A DNA stretch of 64,000 nucleotides from Rhyacophila brunnea (Eukaryota > Arthropoda > Insecta > Trichoptera > Rhyacophilidae): NCBI GenBank assembly GCA_022495005.1, contig JAGYXB010002026.1:1-64000 (forward strand), read 5' to 3'. Position 1 is the first letter of the stretch. Each line of letters begins with the position of its first letter. Shown in pieces: positions 1 to 12,075 of this stretch. Below the pieces are notes generated by a model. It was not told the origin of the DNA. It worked only from the letters and a program-made list of their open reading frames with translations, and searched no databases. The position numbers were made by a program, and so were the translations under genes.

Positions 1-334
1 AAATTCAATTAAACCCTGAGAAACCAAGCCATAATAGATAATAGTCAAAAAATACATGTCTATTTATAAAATATCTAAAATTATGCAATTAAATCATACA
101 TAACTTTGAATATTTATAAATAGAATAATATTTTTTATTTATTATAGTTTGGTTTAGTCAGGGCTTAATAAAATAAAAAAATTAACCAACAATATCTGTA
201 ATATGTATTTTTAATCCAACGAAAACAAATAACTATGAATGAAAAAGTATCCACAATTTTGTCGTATTCCCCAAATTAGACCAAAACTATTATGGTTTCG
301 TTTAGGCATGGTTTAATCGATTTTTAAAAACTAA
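1..334 (-). mobile_element. hAT-type MITE (family A), copy 1, left piece
   Basis: Matches, in reverse orientation, the interior of the intact family-A copy at 29486-30070: the same order of 'ttaaaccctg..aagccaa..ataatag', 'tttgtcgtat' and 'tttttaaaaactaa' blocks. The copy is cut at 334 by the giant palindromic element and resumes at 9456. Its outer end lies before base 1. Non-coding. Confidence 0.8.
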
Positions 335-552
335 GGCTGCGCGCACACGGCAAAGCGAAGTTTCGGATTCATCCGCCAAACGACGTTTGCGTTTTATTTG
401 CGTTTTATTTGCGAGCCGATTGCGTTTTAAATGCGTTTCAAATGCGTCCATATTTCGACAATGCTGTCCAAGAGAAAACACGGTTTTCAAGGGGATTCAT
501 AAACGCCTTTTTTGAAACTGCACCCTGCTGCGAGAGTATTTATCTTTCATTA

Positions 553-2545
553 CAGTGGCGTACAAGGGTAAATAAATCAATATAAAATCAGTACGTAATA
601 TTGCATTATACCTACATTTATTTTCCCACTATTGCTTCTTTTGGAGCTGGACTGTTTTATGTCGAAAGCGTTTTGAAAATTACCTATTGTTGAGCCTATT
701 ATATACCATCATCATCAATACTATCGACCGAGGGTACTTGATGGAGTTTGAATTTAAATTCTAATTGATTTAAGTTTTGTACTATTATTATTTATTAATA
801 CAATAAAAAAAGATTATAAGTTAATACACGAAGAAAGGGTAAAAACCTTATTACCTAGATACCTACTAAGTAAATGATGAAGTATAAAAACATAATATTT
901 TGAATAATTTGAATATTTGCAGTGTTTCTAAAAAACCCGTTGTAAATACGATTAATACATTCGGTAGGTAAGCGTATTAAAATGTCATTTCTCGTAAACA
1001 ATAGTTTTCTCGTTGTGCAATATGTTGGGAGTTTAATAATATTAACTAATGAGAGATGTCACCAACTGTAACTACTCACTAAATAAATAAAAAAACGAAT
1101 AAACAATGTTAAGGTATAGTTCGTAATATGCAAATTTAAATAATTTTTGATGAATACCTATATACCTATACCGAAAATATTTATATAAGTACCTATAGAT
1201 ACGTATTGAATTACCCACCTACCTATTCATATTATATGAAATACATATTTAAAATAACACCATTCTTTTGGGAAGAATACAAGTAGGTATGCATTTGGTT
1301 ATATTCGATATTAAATAAGTATGTATCTTTAATAGAATCATGCCTCCTTTTTAGTAGTAGAATCTTTATGTAGGTATCGAATCTATAAAATATTTTTATT
1401 AAATTTAATCTGTTTTTAAGCGTGAAGGCTCGCCATAACTATAAGGTAAGCTAAACCATTATTATTTATTTTGTAGTAAGTATGTACTTCTTTAATTATT
1501 TTTTTTATTAGTTGACACTTTTATCTTCTATAGATACACTAAAATGGAAACGGGTGCCAATAATAACATATTGAAGTGAGAATAATGAATACCTTCCTAC
1601 TACTATCGATAGGTATGTTCCTGTGTACTTGTGTAGGTACATGTATATTTATATTAATTATTGTTTTCGTGTTATAATATATTATTTGCGATTAATTGAT
1701 AACAAAATTTAGATAATTTATCTATTCACCCGCTACAGTAAAATCTATAAAATATTTTAATTAAATTATATCTGTTGCTCTACATTGCATGAACGCCACT
1801 GAAGCAATGGAGTAATTAATTATGTCATACAATACGTGCCATGAATATACTACCTACCACATGTTCTTTTAAATCTTCCCATTTAGGCCAGGACCGAACT
1901 TTTGAAAGCTGAAATTTATGGGGGCGCGTATTAAGAAATATTACTGATTAACCACATAATTATGTTCAGAAAGGCCTAATAAATTTTATTTACCAATGAC
2001 AAACTCATGACCGGATGAGTGGGTATTTTTCATTAAAAACTTGGGTATAATGTAAAGGTTTAAGCCTACGCAATCTGCACCTAGCACATTGTCATATATA
2101 ATAATATGAAGAATGTTAAATCTCAGTCGGTTCCATGACAAAACAGGACAGTGACAAAACAGAACATGACAAAACAGAACACCTGGAGAAAACCTGGCTG
2201 TTCTGTTTTATCATGTTCTGTATTGTTATTGTTGTCGAAGTCATGATGAATTGTTTGCAACCAGAAAGATTCACTTGAATGATTAATGCTTATTTGGACT
2301 ATGTCTGCATTTGCGTATAGCTAACAAAAATCCGCATGAAAGTAATTAAAAATAATTTCTACACTATGAAAATATCATCAAATTAAAAAACGCTTTCGAT
2401 ATAATATAACAGAATTCTATTCCAAATCAAGCAATAGTGGAAAAAATAAATATAGGTAAAATGGTAAAAAAGAAATACTTAATAATTATGTAGGTAATGT
2501 TTACATATTATATTTTTATATTTTATTTATCTTAGTTCGCCACTG
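553..2545. repeat. Inverted repeat inside left palindrome arm
   Basis: About 140-160 bp near 553-700 reappears inverted at about 2385-2545. Both contain 'ccactattgctt' and 'cgaaagcgtttt', and both end in CAGTGGCG, the start shared by hAT-type MITEs here. The ends diverge (CAGTGGCGTAC against CAGTGGCGAAC) and I found no matching 8-bp duplication, so this is probably an old MITE. It is mirrored at about 7246-9237. Confidence 0.5.
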
Positions 2546-2812
2546 GCGACAAAAAAAAGGTTTTTTAATTCTTCGGATAGTGCAATAAATAAATTCTTAC
2601 ATAATAACACTAACGGTGAAAACAAAAAGTACTAATATCCATAATAGCTATAAGTTGGCGAACACAATACGGCACATATTGTATGACATAATTTATTACT
2701 TAAAAATTAAAAAAATCTTCCTTCTTTCTTAATTAGTGTCATCAAGAATTTCACAGTGGCGTTAATGCAATGGGGAAAACAGATATAATTTAATTAAAAT
2801 ATTTTATAGGTT
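1741..2812. repeat. Second inverted repeat inside left palindrome arm
   Basis: The segment 1741-1850 recurs inverted at about 2671-2812. Both carry 'ataaaatattttaattaaat', then a 'tgcatgaacgccact' or 'tgcattaacgccact' variant, then 'atgtcatacaata'. A third, weaker relative lies at 1383-1420. It overlaps the 553-2545 repeat, so the arm is a patchwork of old TIR elements. It is mirrored at about 6979-8050. Confidence 0.5.
2135..2221. repeat. TGACAAAACAG motif cluster with inverted copies
   Basis: Three direct TGACAAAACAG(G/A)AC units at 2135, 2152 and 2167 are followed, after the small hairpin 'ctggagaaaacctgg', by inverted units GTTCTGTTTTATCATGTTCTG. A related 'ctgttctgttttgtc' occurs beside the MITE at 52259. 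The cluster is mirrored at about 7570-7656. It could be a binding-site array or a foldback stem; function unknown. Confidence 0.6.
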
Positions 2813-2825
2813 TTTTGTATATAAT

Positions 2826-3146
2826 TTGTTAGAACAATGTAATATATTATTATACCTATTGTATCTTTTATTAAATAAACATTTAAAACATATTATTCAT
2901 AAACATTTGAAATATCTCCCCTTAAAATCTGTTCATATTTCCAATAGAATATTATTGCTTAGAATTCAATACATTCTACATTCTACAGCACGTGAATCAG
3001 ATAACTTAGGTTCTAGAGAGACTAGTGGGTTAAGATTGCCTCCAGAAAAATCTTACTGGGGGCAATCTTTGTTCTGTCTAAGAGAAACTGAGCATCGTGA
3101 GGAGTGGAAAGTCTTAGTCGCTCAGAAGATTAATATTATTTCATGA
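2826..3146 (+). pseudogene. LINE-like C-terminal fragment in left arm
   Basis: An open frame of about 106 codons that begins at TTG, not ATG, so it is not a normal start. The end of the frame (residues about 83-100) reads RETEHREEWKVLVAQ, which resembles the last helix of many non-LTR reverse transcriptases ('DREKW..LV'). The DNA after it, 'cacgatcctcagccatga', matches the tail of another LINE-like fragment at about 56025. The first 50 residues are leucine-rich and low in information. I read it as the 3' end of a decayed LINE captured in the palindrome, with an exact mirror copy at 6646-6966. Assignment is by motif only. Confidence 0.4.
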
Positions 3147-3411
3147 TGGTCACGATCCTCAGCCATGAGGGAATGACCGAGAAGAGAGAGAAGAAGAGCA
3201 TTACCTACATATTATAATGGGAGAAAATAAAATATAGATACCTACTTACATAGTTATTGTTTATTAATAAATAGTATTACAAGTCTTTATAAGTATTAAT
3301 ATTAAAATTGAATAATTTGCAATAGTTAGGTACATTGCTATCTTAATATTCAATATATATGTCTCAATTAATTTATCGATATATTTCATCCATGTTTCTT
3401 ATAGTCAGTCT

Positions 3412-3657
3412 TTGGTAAATTTTCATAATATTAAAAGCTCAAAGCATAATGGAAGTGCATCTGATAGATCCGTTCAAAGTGGTTCATGCATCTCATCATC
3501 AAATTATATTATTGTTTCACAGAAAGTGATTGCTGCTGTGCTCGACGCTAAGCCGGTTTCAGGACTTGCCTATCAGGCGACCAAAGGCTACAGAAGATAT
3601 TCCGAACAACGTAACGTCAAAATCAATACTGCAGTAGTAGTAGTTGTAATGCCATGA
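3412..3657 (+). other. Unidentified 81-codon open frame, left arm
   Basis: Starts with TTG and ends in a run of valines encoded by 'gtagtagtagttgta'. No family recognised. It is preserved in both arms because the arms are near identical, not because of visible coding constraint. Mirrored at 6135-6380. Confidence 0.2.
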
Positions 3658-4791
3658 TCCACCTGCGACGATAGTTATTCTTGCTATCTCATTTTCACGA
3701 TATATCACGTGGCACAACAGCCATAAATACACATCTAGAAAAGGGTAGGTAATTATTTTGTATTAGAGGGAGGTCATTTATTATTCCTTTATAATATTCA
3801 GATTATTATATTAGATTATATTCAAATATTTAATATATAAACTGGGTTTTCTTCTAAAATTCGTACACTACAGTGAAATTAAATACAGTGGCTAAGACTT
3901 CTTCTGTTTATTTAGAGTATTTTAGACCATACCTTAAAATAAATTTTATAATACATTATAATATTATCAGTGACATCTACTAGTATATTATCGTAACAAA
4001 TCGCCCTAGAGTGTGAAGGCTTTTGATTATTAGCCTTCGAGCAAATCTGCGCCGTTAAATAATATTTAATTTGAAATATTTTGTGTCCTAATGTTTTTTG
4101 TTAATGGTTTAATTATTTTTTTAAAAACATTAGTGTACTTATACGAATTCATTAGTAGTCATATGATAAATACCTACCAACGCACTATGATCCCCATAGT
4201 CTACCTACTTGCAGAAGTCACTATTCGCCACTGGATACACCAACACCTGCAGACCCAAACACATTAAATAAGGCCTTCTGTACATAAATTGACATAGAAA
4301 AGGGTTACTAAGACTAATTATTAAATTAACTGCAAGCCATTTTGCGTTTCAGATTCATTTGTAGTAAAAATCACACTTTTGGGTGCCATTAATTACTATA
4401 TATTGACCGTTTGAAAACGTGGTTGACTTTTACCGTAACCAAACCTAAAACATATAGGATCTAATGCAAAAGGTAACTGTAACTACTTGTAAATAGATTG
4501 ATTCCGTAAATTATTATAGAAAAATAGGCAGGCAACCAACCAATATTTTATCGTTTACAAAGCCTCGCGAGTATTAATTTTTTTTTTTCAATATTCGATG
4601 CATGGCAGAGTTATTTTGCGAATACCATCTCTTGGCATCACGTTTAATAGTAAGCTATCATTTGTAAAAAGGAACTACAACTGTTAGGCTTCGTCTGTCG
4701 TACCTACTTCCCAGGTCTTTTCGGATGTTATGGTATTTAGAATATTTAGATTAACAATCTCAAAAATCGCGAATGACATGTACCTACAAAC

Positions 4792-4999
4792 ATACTACCG
4801 AAACGTCAAAGTTGTTGCGAAAAACGGTGGATATAAACTTATTTTAGTTTTAAACTTTATATGGCAACTAGTTCAACCACACTGAAAATGTTGTGGAATC
4901 TCCATCACGTCTTTTAATGTGATATTAATAGTTCATAAACCCTTTCTATAGTTGTTGTTATTATTAAGAGTCAAAACTAGTGCTGAATGTATTAAAATC
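4792..4999. other. Palindrome spacer (loop)
   Basis: The only single-copy DNA in the element: 208 bp, AT-rich, not self-complementary. It has no transposon-like termini at its edges, so the two arms are not simply two complete elements placed head to head. I see no gene in it. Confidence 0.9.
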
Positions 5000-6134
5000 G
5001 TTTGTAGGTACATGTCATTCGCGATTTTTGAGATTGTTAATCTAAATATTCTAAATACCATAACATCCGAAAAGACCTGGGAAGTAGGTACGACAGACGA
5101 AGCCTAACAGTTGTAGTTCCTTTTTACAAATGATAGCTTACTATTAAACGTGATGCCAAGAGATGGTATTCGCAAAATAACTCTGCCATGCATCGAATAT
5201 TGAAAAAAAAAAATTAATACTCGCGAGGCTTTGTAAACGATAAAATATTGGTTGGTTGCCTGCCTATTTTTCTATAATAATTTACGGAATCAATCTATTT
5301 ACAAGTAGTTACAGTTACCTTTTGCATTAGATCCTATATGTTTTAGGTTTGGTTACGGTAAAAGTCAACCACGTTTTCAAACGGTCAATATATAGTAATT
5401 AATGGCACCCAAAAGTGTGATTTTTACTACAAATGAATCTGAAACGCAAAATGGCTTGCAGTTAATTTAATAATTAGTCTTAGTAACCCTTTTCTATGTC
5501 AATTTATGTACAGAAGGCCTTATTTAATGTGTTTGGGTCTGCAGGTGTTGGTGTATCCAGTGGCGAATAGTGACTTCTGCAAGTAGGTAGACTATGGGGA
5601 TCATAGTGCGTTGGTAGGTATTTATCATATGACTACTAATGAATTCGTATAAGTACACTAATGTTTTTAAAAAAATAATTAAACCATTAACAAAAAACAT
5701 TAGGACACAAAATATTTCAAATTAAATATTATTTAACGGCGCAGATTTGCTCGAAGGCTAATAATCAAAAGCCTTCACACTCTAGGGCGATTTGTTACGA
5801 TAATATACTAGTAGATGTCACTGATAATATTATAATGTATTATAAAATTTATTTTAAGGTATGGTCTAAAATACTCTAAATAAACAGAAGAAGTCTTAGC
5901 CACTGTATTTAATTTCACTGTAGTGTACGAATTTTAGAAGAAAACCCCAGTTTATATATTAAATATTTGAATATAATCTAATATAATAATCTGAATATTA
6001 TAAAGGAATAATAAATGACCTCCCTCTAATACAAAATAATTACCTACCCTTTTCTAGATGTGTATTTATGGCTGTTGTGCCACGTGATATATCGTGAAAA
6101 TGAGATAGCAAGAATAACTATCGTCGCAGGTGGA

Positions 6135-6380
6135 TCATGGCATTACAACTACTACTACTGCAGTATTGATTTTGACGTTACGTTGTTCGGAATATCTTCT
6201 GTAGCCTTTGGTCGCCTGATAGGCAAGTCCTGAAACCGGCTTAGCGTCGAGCACAGCAGCAATCACTTTCTGTGAAACAATAATATAATTTGATGATGAG
6301 ATGCATGAACCACTTTGAACGGATCTATCAGATGCACTTCCATTATGCTTTGAGCTTTTAATATTATGAAAATTTACCAA
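6135..6380 (-). other. Unidentified 81-codon open frame, right arm
   Basis: Mirror copy of the 3412-3657 frame, with identical translation. No recognised domain. Confidence 0.2.
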
Positions 6381-6645
6381 AGACTGACTATAAGAAACAT
6401 GGATGAAATATATCGATAAATTAATTGAGACATATATATTGAATATTAAGATAGCAATGTACCTAACTATTGCAAATTATTCAATTTTAATATTAATACT
6501 TATAAAGACTTGTAATACTATTTATTAATAAACAATAACTATGTAAGTAGGTATCTATATTTTATTTTCTCCCATTATAATATGTAGGTAATGCTCTTCT
6601 TCTCTCTCTTCTCGGTCATTCCCTCATGGCTGAGGATCGTGACCA

Positions 6646-6966
6646 TCATGAAATAATATTAATCTTCTGAGCGACTAAGACTTTCCACTCCTCACGATGC
6701 TCAGTTTCTCTTAGACAGAACAAAGATTGCCCCCAGTAAGATTTTTCTGGAGGCAATCTTAACCCACTAGTCTCTCTAGAACCTAAGTTATCTGATTCAC
6801 GTGCTGTAGAATGTAGAATGTATTGAATTCTAAGCAATAATATTCTATTGGAAATATGAACAGATTTTAAGGGGAGATATTTCAAATGTTTATGAATAAT
6901 ATGTTTTAAATGTTTATTTAATAAAAGATACAATAGGTATAATAATATATTACATTGTTCTAACAA
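6646..6966 (-). pseudogene. LINE-like C-terminal fragment in right arm
   Basis: Mirror copy of 2826-3146 with identical translation, ending in the EEWKVLVAQ motif. Non-ATG start. Part of the palindrome. Confidence 0.4.
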
Positions 6967-9455
6967 ATTATATACAAAAAACCTATAAAATATTTTAATT
7001 AAATTATATCTGTTTTCCCCATTGCATTAACGCCACTGTGAAATTCTTGATGACACTAATTAAGAAAGAAGGAAGATTTTTTTAATTTTTAAGTAATAAA
7101 TTATGTCATACAATATGTGCCGTATTGTGTTCGCCAACTTATAGCTATTATGGATATTAGTACTTTTTGTTTTCACCGTTAGTGTTATTATGTAAGAATT
7201 TATTTATTGCACTATCCGAAGAATTAAAAAAAACCTTTTTTGTCGCCAGTGGCGAACTAAGATAAATAAAATATAAAAATATAATATGTAAACATTACCT
7301 ACATAATTATTAAGTATTTCTTTTTTACCATTTTACCTATATTTATTTTTTTCCACTATTGCTTGATTTGGAATAGAATTCTGTTATATTATATCGAAAG
7401 CGTTTTTTAATTTGATGATATTTTCATAGTGTAGAAATTATTTTTAATTACTTTCATGCGGATTTTTGTTAGCTATACGCAAATGCAGACATAGTCCAAA
7501 TAAGCATTAATCATTCAAGTGAATCTTTCTGGTTGCAAACAATTCATCATGACTTCGACAACAATAACAATACAGAACATGATAAAACAGAACAGCCAGG
7601 TTTTCTCCAGGTGTTCTGTTTTGTCATGTTCTGTTTTGTCACTGTCCTGTTTTGTCATGGAACCGACTGAGATTTAACATTCTTCATATTATTATATATG
7701 ACAATGTGCTAGGTGCAGATTGCGTAGGCTTAAACCTTTACATTATACCCAAGTTTTTAATGAAAAATACCCACTCATCCGGTCATGAGTTTGTCATTGG
7801 TAAATAAAATTTATTAGGCCTTTCTGAACATAATTATGTGGTTAATCAGTAATATTTCTTAATACGCGCCCCCATAAATTTCAGCTTTCAAAAGTTCGGT
7901 CCTGGCCTAAATGGGAAGATTTAAAAGAACATGTGGTAGGTAGTATATTCATGGCACGTATTGTATGACATAATTAATTACTCCATTGCTTCAGTGGCGT
8001 TCATGCAATGTAGAGCAACAGATATAATTTAATTAAAATATTTTATAGATTTTACTGTAGCGGGTGAATAGATAAATTATCTAAATTTTGTTATCAATTA
8101 ATCGCAAATAATATATTATAACACGAAAACAATAATTAATATAAATATACATGTACCTACACAAGTACACAGGAACATACCTATCGATAGTAGTAGGAAG
8201 GTATTCATTATTCTCACTTCAATATGTTATTATTGGCACCCGTTTCCATTTTAGTGTATCTATAGAAGATAAAAGTGTCAACTAATAAAAAAATAATTAA
8301 AGAAGTACATACTTACTACAAAATAAATAATAATGGTTTAGTTTACCTTATAGTTATGGCGAGCCTTCACGCTTAAAAACAGATTAAATTTAATAAAAAT
8401 ATTTTATAGATTCGATACCTACATAAAGATTCTACTACTAAAAGGAGGCATGATTCTATTAAAGATACATACTTATTTAATATCGAATATAACCAAATGC
8501 ATACCTACTTGTATTCTTCCCAAAAGAATGGTGTTATTTTAAATATGTATTTCATATAATATGAATAGGTAGGTGGGTAATTCAATACGTATCTATAGGT
8601 ACTTATATAAATATTTTCGGTATAGGTATATAGGTATTCATCAAAAATTATTTAAATTTGCATATTACGAACTATACCTTAACATTGTTTATTCGTTTTT
8701 TTTATTTAGTGAGTAGTTACAGTTGGTGACATCTCTCATTAGTTAATATTATTAAACTCCCAACATATTGCACAACGAGAAAACTATTGTTTACGAGAAA
8801 TGACATTTTAATACGCTTACCTACCGAATGTATTAATCGTATTTACAACGGGTTTTTTTAGAAACACTGCAAATATTCAAATTATTCAAAATATTATGTT
8901 TTTATACTTCATCATTTACTTAGTAGGTATCTAGGTAATAAGGTTTTTACCCTTTCTTCGTGTATTAACTTATAATCTTTTTTTATTGTATTAATAAATA
9001 ATAATAGTACAAAACTTAAATCAATTAGAATTTAAATTCAAACTCCATCAAGTACCCTCGGTCGATAGTATTGATGATGATGGTATATAATAGGCTCAAC
9101 AATAGGTAATTTTCAAAACGCTTTCGATATAAAACAGTCCAGCTCCAAAAGAAGCAATAGTGGGAAAATAAATGTAGGTATAATGCAATATTACGTACTG
9201 ATTTTATATTGATTTATTTACCCTTGTACGCCACTGTAATGAAAGATAAATACTCTCGCAGCAGGGTGCAGTTTCAAAAAAAGGCGTTTATGAATCCCCT
9301 TGAAAACCGTGTTTTCTCTTGGACAGCATTGTCGAAATATGGACGCATTTGAAACGCATTTAAAACGCAATCGGCTCGCAAATAAAACGCAAATAAAACG
9401 CAAACGTCGTTTGGCGGATGAATCCGAAACTTCGCTTTGCCGTGTGCGCGCAGCC

Positions 9456-9573
9456 TAACACCATCTGTAAATTGTAGTCTTAGTTCATTAAAAAAAAATA
9501 CATATGACTAAAAAAGTTTAGTGTGCACTATTTATAGCGAATCTTAACAGCCTACCTCCACCCTTCGCCACTG
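9456..9573 (-). mobile_element. hAT-type MITE (family A), copy 1, right piece
   Basis: Continuation of 1-334 after the palindromic insertion: TAACACCATCTGTAAATTG, then the family-A terminal block ending 'cctccacccttcgccactg' at 9573. Removing 335-9455 plus one TAA restores the 'aaaactaacaccatctgtaa' junction expected from other copies. Confidence 0.85.
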
Positions 9574-9999
9574 CTATATATAGAACAATGACAGGCAATG
9601 ACCATCCATCGACAACAACGGGAGGGGCGGAAAAAGTAGGACCAGTCGTTGTAAATGTATCGGCTTTCTACTTGAGTCGGCAATGACTCAACGCAATTAA
9701 ATAGATAAGTACCTAATTTTGTTCCAGCTAATCCACTAATTAAAGAAATTATACAATTTCTTTTTAATGATATTTTTTTAAATCAAATTTGCAGTTTTCC
9801 TTCCCCGTTCCTATTGAGCCTGTCACGCTGGTAAACAGGAACAGACCATAATTTTGGGAAAATGGGGAGTGAATTATTATGAGTGAGCAAATAAATTCAC
9901 CAAACCATAGGTACTGCTGAATTGCAAATACAACTTTTGGCAAGTAAATACTTTAGCTTTTCAGTCATCCAGCATATTATGATTTAAACAAAAACGTTC
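9574..9999. other. Unannotated AT-rich stretch
   Basis: No gene or repeat recognised apart from the 8-bp flank (9992-9999, aaacgttc) of the next MITE. Confidence 0.4.
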
Positions 10000-10191
10000 G
10001 GTACATGTCGGTTATGGGGAAACCAGCGGCGCACATTATGAAAATAGCCGAGATACTGGATTATTTGTTAGGTTGAGTTAGTTTAGGTTAGGTTAGGTAA
10101 GGTTTTCATTCTTGAATTCATGAATTTTTCCAAAATCGGCTATGCCAATTAGCTCGGTTCCCGCCTGGCTTCCCCATAACCGACTTGTACC
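10000..10191 (+). mobile_element. MITE family B, 192-bp copy
   Basis: Inverted termini GGTACATGTCGGTTATGGGG and, at the other end, CCCCATAACCGACTTGTACC. Flanks aaacgttc (9992-9999) and aaatgttc (10192-10199) match at 7 of 8 bases, consistent with an 8-bp hAT-type duplication. Central body contains 'ggattatttgttaggttgag' followed by TTAGG-like repeats (about 10070-10105). Confidence 0.8.
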
Positions 10192-10199
10192 AAATGTTC

Positions 10200-12030
10200 C
10201 TATTCACCCCGTTTTACCGTATTCCACAAAATCAAATCGGGAAAACCAAAATATGCGTTTAATATGTTTGCATTGTTTCATTTATTATTCCGTGGAATAA
10301 AATAAATCACTTTTTTAATCAGGTGGGTATCGGCGTTCAAAAGTATTTAAATACGTGCAAACTTCATGGGTTTGCGAGACAATCCTATTTGAGCATAACA
10401 AATCACATAATTTATCGCTTGGGATTTCAATTGGCGTGAAAATCAACCGACAAACATTGCACAGGTGTTTTTTTTTTATCAACGCAAACGTTTGCCTAAA
10501 AACACCTGTGGAAACAATAGTAGATACTAACGCATATAATATTGAATAGATAGAAAACTCGAATTAGTGTGCCATATTGATATTACCATGCGAGTGTAGG
10601 TAGGTAGGTACTCCATTATCGAAAAAATAATTATTACTTTTGAGTAAGTAAATAAAATTAGGTTTGTTTAAAAAAAACATTTCGTTGATAGTAGGTATGT
10701 GAAAGGTGAGGTGAGTGTGTGTGTATTTTTTAAAATTAAATTAAGACGACCTTGTCAACATATTTTGAGTTCAAGACAATAAGAATCTTGTTATTTCACG
10801 GGCAGTCACACAAAATAATAATTAATAACTATGGTTGAAGTTCAAATAACACATTGTTCCCCAAATTCATATACCTACATATATTCATATTTTTTTTAAG
10901 ATACTAATGAACGTTCTTACACCTAATAAATACGAATGTATTTAGAGCTACAGTGAAGAGATCACGATTACAACATAGGGAAACGACAGAAGGCTTCATT
11001 TCGCAGGACAAGGATTTCTTCAATATATTTACTTAATTCACAAAAAATATATACCTATTATCGTTTCCATACTATGCCGCCGTAGCAGAATAAGACGTAC
11101 CTTCTGAAAAGTAGTTGTATTATTCACATGTAAAGTTAACCTGTCATTAGTACGGCCAATTGTGAGGTAAATAACTGTGTTCAACCAAATACCTTCGCAT
11201 TTCAATATATTTAACTCACTAATTCATTTTAATTACATATCATTTTGTATCAAACTGTTTTTAAACATCCCTTTTATTAAATTGTATTTCAATAAGGATA
11301 ATTATTTTTCTTTATGCTTTCTCAATCATATGTGATCTTGAGTTAATAATTTGTAATGTTCATTGATGTATATAATTAAGTTGAAACCATGTTAGATTTT
11401 TGGGGAAACTAGCCTAACTAATGTCGTGTACTTGCTAAAAATAATTAGGTAGGTTCTTTATGCAAACTATTATTGCCTGCCAGTGTTAATAATTCATTAA
11501 ATATAATACCTACCTTTATTAGCAGTAACATTAATGAGTATTTTATTGTCTATGTCGGTTGATCTGCCGCTACATAAAGTGGTCCATTAATTAATTATTG
11601 CATTGTCCTTTGTAGCATTTTGTTAAGTATAGAAAGGCTGTAGATCACCAGCCTAATCTGTTGCTCACAAAACAATACAATAAAACAATGAATAATTTCG
11701 CATTATTAGCCATCAATAAAATCCATTCTTTCCGGTACAAAATGTAGTAATTGGCATTTTGCACCGTCAAAATAAAATTATTCGCGGATTAAACAAAATT
11801 TCACCAATCAAAATGGGTGGCGTGCGACTTTGGGTTACAATGATAACGATTCAAACAAGTCGTATTTGAATATAATAATATTATATTATAAAAAAAATGT
11901 GTGACCCCTACGCACGGCAAAAGTAAAACGTTGCGATGGCAATTGGGGTGCAAATTAACCGTTCGACTCACAATTCACAAGGTAGAGATACCAATAAAGT
12001 CTATCAATTGTAATATATTATATTATATTA
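10200..12030. other. Long stretch without recognised genes
   Basis: Open frames here are short and unremarkable. A small hairpin pairs 'cacaggtgtttttt' near 10460 with 'aaaaacacctgtg' near 10498. GTAGGTAGGTAGGTAC occurs near 10597. Nothing else supported. Confidence 0.4.
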
Positions 12031-12075
12031 CCACGTTCGATCATAAGAAGATCATAAATGGTCCTCCATAGATTT
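12031..12075 (-). mobile_element. SINE S2, 3'-end fragment
   Basis: 'cacgttcgatcataagaagatcat..ggtcctccat' resembles the 3' end of the S2 SINE just downstream (12181-12225: 'catgttcgatccttagag..atatgggcctcca'). No tRNA-like head is left. Confidence 0.45.

Larger units (their letters stand above)
335..4791 (+). repeat. Left arm of giant palindrome
   Basis: Pairs with 5000-9455. Position sums drift only between about 9790 and 9792, so the arms differ by a few small indels. Those I saw are in homopolymers (for example the T run near 1500 against its partner near 8290, and GGG at 3843 against GGGG). I also saw one substitution, near 1450 against 8341. The arm is a mosaic of older repeats: several internal 'CAGTGGCG' ends (553, 2545, 2753, 4213) and a LINE-like tail near 2970-3210. 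Confidence 0.95.
335..9455. mobile_element. Giant palindromic TIR element, possibly PIF/Harbinger-like
   Basis: A 9121-bp unit whose two halves are reverse complements (335-4791 and 5000-9455). It begins GGCTGCGCGCACACGGC and ends with the reverse complement. It is flanked by TAA (332-334 and 9456-9458); removing the unit and one TAA rejoins a family-A MITE as in uninterrupted copies. A 3-bp TAA duplication with GG..CC ends fits PIF/Harbinger elements, but I recognise no transposase or Myb-like gene, so the class is inference. Subterminal DNA (about 350-460) is rich in GCGTTT/AAACGC repeats, which could be transposase-binding sites. No reading frame longer than 106 codons is present and the longest lacks an ATG, so it is probably non-autonomous. 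Confidence 0.8.
5000..9455 (-). repeat. Right arm of giant palindrome
   Basis: Reverse complement of 335-4791 with about 99.9% identity by eye. Every left-arm feature recurs here on the opposite strand (see the mirrored entries). Confidence 0.95.

Noticed and set aside
335..9455. Palindrome as a plain assembly fold-back artefact
   Set aside because: Not excluded, but the ends coincide with transposon-like termini and a TAA duplication, and the two outer flanks are different halves of one MITE, which an artefact would not produce.
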